A stretch of 64,000 bases of DNA from Flaveria trinervia. Taxonomy: Eukaryota; Streptophyta; Magnoliopsida; Asterales; Asteraceae. Positions 55,977 through 64,000 of the stretch are shown here, piece by piece. The first letter of the stretch is position 1. The number at the start of each line of letters is the position of its first letter. The stretch spans positions 114,409-178,408 of the forward strand of contig JACCIX010001234.1 in the NCBI GenBank assembly GCA_025506515.1. The letters run 5' to 3'. The position numbers and the translations under genes were made by a program. The notes under the pieces were generated by a model. It worked only from the letters and a program-made list of their open reading frames with translations, made no database searches and was not told the DNA's origin.

Positions 55977-56687
55977 TGTTAGGACCTGGTATTCGACTGA
56001 AATACCTAGAGATCACGTGTATACCAGATCAAATAGTGCGGAATCCTATTTGATTGGCGATCCAATCAGTGAGAACACACGAAGAATCAATCAAGGATTG
56101 AAACTAACGTTAGAAATCGATAAGGAATCGATCTAATGTGTTCTATGAACTTGGAGAACGATTTGGAAGGTTTCTGGACGGCTAGGGTTCGACTTGAATC
56201 GTACTTAATCGAATCTTCGTTTTTCACGAATTGAGTTGTATTTATAGGTTGGCACTATTCAATCGTGCGACTGAACCATTATTTTGGTTCAGTCGTGCGA
56301 TTGAACCATGCGGTTGGTTCATTCGTGCGACTGAGTGTTCAGTCGTGCGACTGAGCCAATCTTATGTTACAGTCGTACGACTGATCCAGTCTCCTGTTTC
56401 AGTCGTGCGATTGAGTCAATCATGTGAAGTTCTTCATGTGTATGGTTCATTCGCATGAGCCATTCGCATGGGAACTTCATTAAGTTAAGTTTGAATGTTT
56501 TAGTTAATTAATATAATATTATATGTAATCATTCAAGTAATCATAAACCCAATCAATTCATTCGCGCGACTCATTAACGAACTATTAAACATTATAACCA
56601 ACAGACTATCAATATCAGTTCATTAATCATACCAAACAAGATCTATTACATTACATATCACGATCTAGGTACATACATGTATCAACA
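55977..56687 (-). repeat. 3' LTR of element G (711 bp)
   Basis: On the minus strand it starts TGTTGATACATG directly after the PPT and ends AGGTCCTAACA. A cluster of palindromes of the CAGTCGTGCGACTGA type lies at 56255-56460. Otherwise it is non-coding. The 5' LTR is not in the window. Confidence 0.87.
56255..56460. repeat. Palindrome cluster in G LTR
   Basis: About eight copies of GTCGTGCGACTGA or TTCAGTCGTGCGATTGA. Each is a near-perfect palindrome around GTCGnnnGAC. The same word family fills 60121-61040 upstream of the post-pol gene. Confidence 0.8.
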
Positions 56688-56689
56688 AA

Positions 56690-56700
56690 CTCCCCCTTGG
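56690..56700 (-). other. Polypurine tract of element G
   Basis: CCAAGGGGGAG on the minus strand, two bases before the LTR start. It shares AGGGGGAG with B and F. Confidence 0.83.
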
Positions 56701-56712
56701 ACCTAGATCTCT

Positions 56713-59700
56713 CTAATGTCTTGTTTTCTTCATTACCTTCTCATATTTCTTGTACTTGTCCTCTTGTGTGACTCCCACGTGAATATCAAACGTGAAGCAA
56801 AGTCGTATAACATTTTGGAACTGGAGGGCTTGTACAATGTCTTGTGTGTCATAGAACATGGCCACTTGTATAATGTATAGACATCATTAGCAGACAAGTT
56901 GGTCAGCCACATTGGGTCGAATACCCTGACAGTATCCATTTGATCCCCTTTGTTCAGACTATGACAGCTTCAGCAGTTCTCCAATCATAGTACCACCATT
57001 TGAAGTGTGGAGTGAAGTCCTGTGGCATTTCCCTGAGAGGGATTCTCGCATAGTGCGAGGAGGACTCCACTTCAACACAATCTTAGGTTTTCCAGTAATG
57101 GCATCCATCTCAGACCTTCTAATACCTTGTAGGTTGTTGAGGTCTGAAGTTAATCCACCTGGTGTGGTACTCTTTCTTGAGGGCAGCCTCAAACCAGCCT
57201 GACATTTTTCTCGGGTCAGCATACAACAGCTTCAATTTGGCCAGCTGGTTGAGCTCAAATCCTGGTAGAGTCTTTAGATCATGTGGAAATCTAAAGTACT
57301 CTATGCCCTTTTCCCTCTTAATGGCATAAACGTTAAGATCATCAAAATATGCCCATGCTATAATCTTGCCTGACACCGTATGATGTTTCTTGACGCTGTA
57401 GAACTTGGTGTAGGCATCCTTCTTCGGTGCAGCACGTTGGGCTCTGACTTCTTTAAAACATTCAGCCCACTCAGCCTTTCGAATGTATACGTCATCGTTT
57501 GAGGCTTGGGCTGTTCCTTCAGTCTTTCCTGCTTCCTGCTCCATCTTGTCTAGTACCTCAAACATATCACTGACTAGGGACTCACCCAGATTGGGGACCA
57601 CATTACCTCGTTGTCAGCGTACTGAGGGTACTCTTCAGCAGCAAATCTTCAACCTCAACTTCATCAACGTCATGTAGTTCGTCGTCACTGGTTGATCAAC
57701 TGTTGGAGCATCCTTGAAAATATCATCAGGATTGAGTCTGAACATCTCTGCCAGTTGCTCGTTAGATAGGTCGTGAATTATTTCTCTTCTTCAGGGGTAT
57801 AACTCACTGACCTTCTGACAATCCCTTGCAGATCAAGAATCATTGTGAGTTGAGACTTGACCTGTTGAAGGGGAGCAATATCAAACTCATCTCTGTGGTA
57901 CTTTGATCTGTTTGATTTACACATTTCACACTCAAATCATTAGTAATATATCAAACAAATGCATTAACTTAATATAAACATTAGTACATGGTTTTTCAAT
58001 ACAGAATACAAAAGTAATTAATACATAAACATCCACTATTTACTTTTATCCTGAATGCTAGACTCTTCTTGTGAAGGTGCAGAAGCAGAAGCTGACTGAT
58101 CTTGTCTGTTCTTTGTTCTCTTCTCTTGCCCGGAGCTGAGACAGATTCAGCTGCTTCTCCTTCTTCAGTGTCTTCATCTGCACACCACTCTTCGGTTTTC
58201 TCTTCATCAGAATCACTGTCATCATCATCATCATCATCATCATCTTCATTATCTTTGTCTCCATCCTTTATCTTTAGAGGTTCCTCCTTGATCCTTTCAA
58301 TTTTAGCAAAATGGTCCTCTTAGCTTTTTCCAACTCCTCTATCTGCTTACCTGCTGCGACACTTTGAGCTCGGAGTTGGTCCAACTGAGTGTTCTGAGCA
58401 GCCAATTTCTGGGCCTGCTCCTCAATAACTCGATCCTGCTCTGCAATTTTCTGCGATTGTGCAGCAGTCAGGTCGGTAAGCTGGCGGATCTGAGTGGTCT
58501 TTTCTCATCAGCCGCCAGCAATCGCAACACCATTCTATTTAAAGCTGACAGCTATCCTCTACCCCGATTGGAGGTAGAGGAGATCTATAGGTGTGTGAGG
58601 GGTAGGCTGAGGGCTCGGTTTGGTGGCTAGTGGAGGTGGTGAATATCGGGTCAGGTCTGGATGATAGTGGTGGTGAGTGGGGTGAATGATGTAGTGGTGC
58701 TGGGGTCTGGTTGTGGTGGTCGGTATGGTGGTGTCTGTTGTCGCTGTGGGGGAAGGTATGGTGGTGGAGGTGTGTCTGCAGAGGTGGTAGTGGTGGAAGG
58801 TATGGGGGATGTGGTAGTGATGAAGGTTACCTTACGCTCTTCTTTTTCTGGCCATGGGGTTGAGCCATCCTTTTCTCCTCGTTCCCTTCGAGGTGGATGC
58901 TCCCCTTCAATCACGCCTGAGGACCCCGGAGCATAAGTTGGATCAGTTCTGTATCTCCGGAGCCTCTCGGTGTTCACCAACAACCCTCAACCCATGTTCT
59001 GTGGGAACCACTTTCCTTCCCACAGTTCGGGTCAGTGGCTCCTCATCAGATTCATCCTCATCTTCCTCGTTAAGAACAAAATCTTGATGAAATCCTGCTG
59101 ACTCAGTTACCTCAGCAGGTGAGACAGACACAAAGGGAACAGATCAGACACAGTGCCTCTGGATGGAATATCATCATCCCCACTGTCATCCTCCTCGAAT
59201 CATCAGTAGGGAGGACAATTGGCTCCACGTCGGAGTCACTGTCCTCGTGACGCCATTGGCGTCTCCCCGGTGCCACATACCTTTCATCTACTAAGTGGCC
59301 AATCAGCCTCTTTTCCTGGGCTTAACTTGCTTGCCCGATATACACCATCCTACCCACGTAGTGTCATCCATAAGTTCCAACGTCACTGCATCGTGACTTT
59401 CCTTGGGGAGCTGAGGCAGCTTCTCATTGAATATCATCTGAAGAAATCGGGATACATACAAAAACCTTCTTCCCTTTTGTTTCAAATTCTCTATCAAATA
59501 AGCAAAGATCATATTAGAGAAGCTGAAAGGGTGGTTCAGCACCAGAGCCACGAAGGCATTCTGTATCTGATCTGATAGGTCATCGAAAGCCACCCTTCTC
59601 GAAGCGATGCACTTAAGAATCACATGTGCCAGATATTTGTATTGTGGGCACAGGTTGCTCTTATTTAGCACCCCGAGTTAATGTCCCCCGCATACTTGAT

Positions 59701-60043
59701 TTGGAGAGAAAACACCCTCTCACAGTCAATGGATGTAACTTAGTGGGGTGAGTAGAGTCATCCCCAAACTCAAGGATTCTTTAAATGTCCGTGGCGGTGA
59801 TGTCGATAGCTTGACCCAATGGTGCTTCTGATGCTGTATGGCTCACGAGAACGATCCACTGAGGCATTCTCCAGAATGCCTGGTGTAGTGATTTGTAAGG
59901 TGTGCCGGGTGTAGATATAGCCTTATGTATCCGTGAACGTTTGAGGAAGGCTATAATATCGGAGAACTTGGCCCGTTCCTTGTCGTGTGGTCCAAATGGG
60001 CACAAATGTTGTGCTTTGGATTAAGAGACCATCGGTCAGTCAT
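56713..60043 (-). pseudogene. Post-pol Sirevirus-type protein gene (G), broken
   Basis: Distant homologue of the post-pol genes of A, B and F, about 1,110 codons with its breaks. The start ATG at 60043-60041 reads MTDRWSLNPKHNICAH, comparable with MATMKLKPRHNCVAYL in A. The N-terminal part continues with FLKRSRIHKAIS and YKSLHQAFW; 59303-59671 carries YKYLAHVILKCIASRR, FSFSNMIFAYLIENLKQ and RFLYVSRFLQMIF. A Pro/Thr/Ser-rich stretch (58650-59000), an acidic Asp/Glu-rich run (58195-58250) and a segment with YFDDLNVYAIKREKGIEYF (57290-57370) follow. The C-terminus has DTVRVFDPMWLTNL near 56930. It stops at TAG 56715-56713, thirteen bases before the PPT. Frame breaks lie near 60005, 59780, 59690, 59300, 58650, 58050, 57610, 57120 and 56955. 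Function unknown. Confidence 0.78.
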
Positions 60044-60120
60044 TTTCCTGTAAAACACACAAGACTTAGAACCATTAGAATATAAGCATGAAAACTTCTG
60101 TTCTAAGTGTAAAGTTGAAA
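60044..60120 (-). promoter_or_regulatory. Splice-acceptor-like site before the G post-pol gene
   Basis: On the minus strand TTCTAATGG (branch-point-like) is followed by CTAAGTCTTGTGTGTTTTACAG, a pyrimidine-rich run ending in CAG (60050-60048), and then GAAAATG at the start codon. This suggests expression from a spliced RNA. A, B and F instead show a TATA-like box here. Confidence 0.4.
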
Positions 60121-61040
60121 GTCATTTTTCATTCATTCGTGCGAATGAATCATGCGACTGAAGTCAGTCGCCTGTTTGAGTCATGCGATTGAGTTCAATC
60201 GGCTGATTGAGACATGCGATTGAGTTCAATCGGCTGATTGAGGCATGCGATTGAGTTCAATCGGCTGATTGAGACATGCGATTGAGTTCAATCTGCCGAC
60301 TGGACTCATTCGGGTGGTTCAGTCGGTCGAATGATCCAATCGCAAGGTTCAATCTTGCGATTGGAGTTCATTCGAACGACCAGTCGCTTGCCCCACTGTT
60401 CGATCGCTGTGGGTCGAATCTTGACCAATCTAAGTCTTTAACAGTGTTTAATGGTCCATTAGCCTCGTCTACTTGTCACTAATAACCTATTAAACTCAAT
60501 TTTAACATTTTGCTTCATTTACATAGGTGATTAGGTCATTTCACAGTTCGGTTCTTGATTCAATCCCGGGTCGCTATTGTAGGTCGGTAATGTACTGATT
60601 TTGGTAGGATTCAAGGAGTAGTGTACCTGTAAAACGTCACTCGAATGTAAGAATCTTAACAGCAATGTATATCAGAATCTGTGGCAATTTTGACAGGGTA
60701 ACGGTAAAGAACGCGATTTGGGGTGTTTTGGGAGTGATGAGTGAGATGCGATCGACTGAGACCCTAAATACTGAACCTAGGTTCATTCGGCCGACTGGCC
60801 TCATTCGCTCAGTTCAATCGGGCGACTGAGGTTCAGTCGTACGATTGGCCTAGTCAATCGCATTCAGTCGGCCGACTGAGTCTCAGTCGGTCGACTGACT
60901 CATTCGGTCTCCTTCATTCGCCCCTTTAGTTGACCGACTGAGCCTCAGTCGGTCTACTGTTTCATTCTCCCCCTTCTATTCGGTCGAATGGATCAATTTT
61001 ATGTCCATTCGGCCGATTGAAGCCATTCGCATAGTTGGTC
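60121..61040. repeat. Palindromic array upstream of the G post-pol gene
   Basis: First part (60185-60308): about four units of 31 bp with core TGCGATTGAGTTCAATCGGC. Second part (60780-61040): dispersed CAGTCGGCCGACTGAG, CATTCGGCCGACTGG and CAGTCGGTCGACTGAC palindromes. Between them (60420-60780) lies ordinary non-coding sequence. No gene is supported here on either strand. Confidence 0.82.
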
Positions 61041-62553
61041 GATAACCATGATCCACTAGTGCGAATGGGTCACACTTTGTGAGTTTACAGTCATTTTAAA
61101 CATTTACTATTAAGACCCTTTTCACTTTTGATAATAACATTGTAAGCTCTTAACCAATTCAGTCACTTCAGACGTGACCTTTTAAATTTTGAAAACATGT
61201 GGCCATCTCAGACATGACCCTTTTTAGGTAAGTTAATTCCCTTCTGATTTCCCTGATGTAGTCCGACAGACACACAAATTAAAAGATAAACATAGGAACT
61301 TAAACTAACTACATAACTAAAGTTTATTTTTGGACTTTTTGTGAGAGATGCAACCCTAAGATGGAATCTAAGGATTTGATTAGGAGTAGACAGCTTTACT
61401 TAGATTGATCATATCTGGACCAACTCAATTTTGGAATCATACAGGAATATCAAATCATTTTGGACTTATTATTAAAGCTCTTTGATGCTTAAATTCTCGT
61501 GTTCATCCAGAGTCGTTAGCAACTTAAGGAAATCATACTGAAACTCTTAGATTTCACATTGATTTGAACTCTTGAGAATGTAGCCACTAAGATTGTATGT
61601 TTGTCCACTTAAATCCATACACAGACTTTTGACGCAGACCGGTGACTGATTTAGGTTTAATTATTTCAGCTAACATTTGTGGATCCCACACTTATATGGT
61701 AATCAACATTCCTCAGAGGTTTTGAGCGGTCTACGGGTATTATTACAAGAAGAGACTATTCTTAGAGCTTTCAAAGAGAAGCCTGTCCTCAGGTCAGTGC
61801 CATCGCACAGCAGAGAGGCGGCAAACAACAATGAATTCTAGAATATCTAGGTTATGCTTATCCTCAGGTCAGTGCCATCGCACAGCAGAGAGGCACACAA
61901 CCTATCTCCTTGTTAGAGCAGCTTAATTTTATTTGACACAAATATGCACCAACAACATAGGTCATCCGCACACTTTTGTGGCATTTAAATGCTCATTACC
62001 CTTATTGGAATATATTTGATTGTGTTACCAGTGATAAGATGGAAGCCCACAGTCAGTTGAACAACTTAGTTTGATCTTGAGATCACCAATCAGGTCTAAT
62101 TGTCTATTGTGTTGAATCTACCAACATATCATTTGTGGTCTAGCAGCCTCTAAGTCTACTTTCTCTGTGTCACCTTAGGAGTTGCCAGTTTCTATCATTT
62201 TCCCTTTTATATTGCTTAGACTACACAGACTTATACTTTGAACTTTTGCATCTTTTCAAACCTTAAATTTTAAATCCCTCTTGATTTGTTCCTGTGTACT
62301 ATCATATTCAAAGGTATTGAATCGGTATCACAGACCAATCTACCTTATTTCAGCTAGTTACCCCTTCTCCCTCATTTTTTTAATATTAACTTGCTGACAT
62401 ATTCTCCCCCTAAAATACTAAAATCATTCGGATTTAATTATTTTGGATTTTAATAAACAGCAAAATAACATGAGTTTAAATATAACAGACAAAGAAAAGA
62501 AAAAAAAAACAGATAACATAAAATAAAATAAACTTTAACGAAACTACATCGGA
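61041..62553. other. Non-coding spacer of G between pol and palindromic array
   Basis: About 1.5 kb with no supportable open frame. It includes one spaced direct repeat (61786-61819 and 61861-61894) and a purine run near 62495-62510. It belongs to element G by position between its pol and post-pol genes. Confidence 0.6.
61786..61894. repeat. 34-bp direct repeat, 75 bp apart
   Basis: TCCTCAGGTCAGTGCCATCG plus a further 14 bases occurs identically at 61786-61819 and 61861-61894. The intervening sequence differs. It could be a duplicated regulatory or structural unit. Confidence 0.85.
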
Positions 62554-64000
62554 CTACACATTATTCTCATCAGGAATTACCTCACTTTTCTTTTTAACGT
62601 CGTTGACCTCTAGCAAGTATTGAAAACGGGTTATCAAAGGCTTTTGTATAGAGGTCAGCACGTTGAAAATCAGTATTAATTTTAACCACATCTATTAAGG
62701 TCTTTTCAAAACAGTCTCTTATGAAGTGGTATTTAATACCGATGTGTTGGTCTTAGGATGTTGAACCGGATTTTTGGTTACTGCAATTGCAGCAGAGTTA
62801 TCAACAAAAATAGGAGTAGACGAGAATTTCAAACCGTAATCCCGCATTTGCTGTTGAATCCAAATGATTTGGAACAGCAACTTGCAGCAGCAACATATTC
62901 GGCTTCACAGGTTGACAATGCAAACGATGTCTGCTTCTTACTGCCATGTAACTAATCTTCTCCCAAAGAATTGACACCCTGCTGATGTAGACTTGTAGTT
63001 CATTTTGCAGCCTCCATAGTCCGAGTCACTATACGCTGTGAGCTCAAAATCGTCATCATGAGGATACCACAACCCAGTGGGGTGTACCCTTTAGATAGCG
63101 AAACATCCTTTTGACCCGATCAGATGATTGACCTTAGGTTAGCTGATATCTGGAACATAAACATGTAGCATACATGATATCAGGTCTTGAGGCAGTGAGA
63201 TACATGAGAGATCCAATCATTCCTCGGTACATAGTGGCATCTACAAGATCTCCATTCTCATCAGGTGCTATATCATGATTCGTAGCAAGTGGAGTCCCAG
63301 CAGCAGAAGCATTCTCCATGTCAAAGCAACTGAGAATGTCTCCTACATACTTGGTCTGATGTAGAAAGATCCCATTAGGTCATGATCCACTGTAACCGAG
63401 AAAGAACTTCATCTCCCCCATCGCACTCATCTCAAACTCTTTCTTCATCACTGCTTCAAACTCTTTGCATAACTCTTCGTTCTTTGACCCGAAGATTATG
63501 TCATCAAAATATATCTGTACAAGCAGTAGGTCACCATCCTTTTCTTTAATAAACAGTGTACAGTCAATGACTCCCCTGCGAAGCCGTGTTTCACAAGATG
63601 AGTCGAGAGTTTCTCATACCAAGCTGAGGAGCATGATGAAGCCCATATAAAGCTTTGTCGAGCTTGTAAACTCTATCCCGATGATAAGGGTCTTCAAATC
63701 CCTCGGGTGACTTACATAGACTGTTTCCCTGATTTCTCCATAAAGGAATGCACTCTTCACATCTAATGGTAGACTTTAATCTTCATGTACGAGGCATAGG
63801 CAAGGAAGATACGAATAGCTTCCATCCTTGCCACGGGTGCAAACACCTCATTATAGTCAATCCCCTCGACTTGGTGAAAACCTTGAACCACCAGTCGAGC
63901 TTTGTTCCTGATAATGACTCCTTGGTCATCCTTCTTACATTTTAGTACCCATTTGGTGCCAATGACTTTAGCACCTTTAGGTCTATCAACCAGAGTCCAT
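62554..64000 (-). pseudogene. Copia reverse transcriptase and RNase H (G), 3' part of pol
   Basis: Minus-strand end of copia pol. RT: GAKVIGTKWVLKCKKD and RLVVQGFHQVEGIDYNE near 63860-63970, the catalytic motif as IYFDDIIFG near 63490-63515 (Phe replaces the first Tyr, as in some Sireviruses), and MIGSLMYLTASRPDIMYA near 63160-63220. RNase H: YSDSDYGGC, STCEAEYVAAASC and HFIRDCFEKTLID (62650-63060). It ends at TAG 62556-62554 after DVKKKSEVIPDENN. Frame breaks lie near 63900, 63770, 63600, 63380, 63120, 62930 and 62740. The part upstream of RT is outside the window. Confidence 0.87.

Larger units (their letters stand above)
55977..64000 (-). mobile_element. Copia element G (divergent Sirevirus-like), minus strand, 3' part
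   Basis: A minus-strand copia element of another family than A/B/F. From right to left (sense direction): RT and RNase H (to 62554), a 2.5-kb spacer with palindromic arrays, a post-pol gene, a PPT and the 3' LTR. The LTR has TG...CA ends (TGTTGATAC ... CCTAACA). It sits in the leader of E after AAAAT (55972-55976), the expected target duplication. The 5' half and 5' LTR are right of the window. The post-pol gene, the AAGGGGGAG tract and the copia gene order support the Sirevirus lineage. Confidence 0.88.

Noticed and set aside
58102..58323. Plus-strand Ser-rich open frame at 58102-58323 and Gly/Val-rich frame at 58661-58936
   Set aside because: Antisense readings of the Asp/Glu-rich and Pro/Thr-rich parts of the G post-pol gene.
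60185..60308. Regularly spaced palindromic repeats resembling a CRISPR array
   Set aside because: The units adjoin with no unique spacers, the host is a plant, and the repeats belong to element G's palindrome family.
62758..62955. 65-residue plus-strand frame at 62758
   Set aside because: Antisense to the RNase H domain of G, whose motifs are clear on the minus strand.

Overview
This is a plant nuclear window, almost certainly from a large-genome eudicot. It consists entirely of nested transposable elements; I see no host gene, tRNA, rRNA, bacterial operon or CRISPR array. The post-pol proteins of the copia elements resemble those I associate with Asteraceae genomes, so an aster-family or related asterid source is my best guess (inference only).

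Layout from left to right. (1) 1-5383: the 3' part of a Sirevirus-like Ty1/copia element (A), with the end of RNase H, a hairpin-rich spacer, a long post-pol gene and the 3' LTR. (2) 5855-18268: a complete element of the same lineage (B) with target duplication ATAGT. (3) 18765-29784: a minus-strand Ty3/gypsy chromovirus (C1, target duplication AGTTA), deleted internally, whose own 5' LTR was hit by a second related element (C2, 23252-28892). A, B and C1 all sit inside one minus-strand LTR of another gypsy family (R-), whose pieces are 5384-5854, 18269-18764 and 29785-32208. R- also holds a 1.25-kb non-autonomous Helitron (30216-31465). (4) 32209-36642: a plus-strand R element (R+), abutting R- head to head, with PBS and PPT but no coding core. 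(5) 36689-55976: a minus-strand chromovirus (E) whose 3' LTR is split by a third complete copia element (F, 37375-49440, target duplication AACAT) and whose leader is split by G. (6) 55977-64000: the 3' part of a divergent minus-strand Sirevirus-like element (G), which runs off the window.

How the parts work. A, B and F encode Gag, protease, integrase, RT and RNase H in copia order, then a separate gene of about 1,100 codons. That gene sits behind what looks like its own internal promoter: a hairpin-rich stretch, a TATA-like box, a pyrimidine tract and a good start context. G has a distant homologue of the same gene, also behind a palindromic array but with a different palindrome sequence. 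C1, C2 and E encode Gag, protease, RT, RNase H and integrase with a C-terminal chromodomain-like segment. Their LTRs look like a plant 5' leader exon; E keeps a 118-nt GT-AG segment that C1 lacks at exactly the splice junctions.

Every coding region carries frameshifts or stops. Many frameshifts are one-base losses in short runs, so some may be sequencing errors rather than decay.
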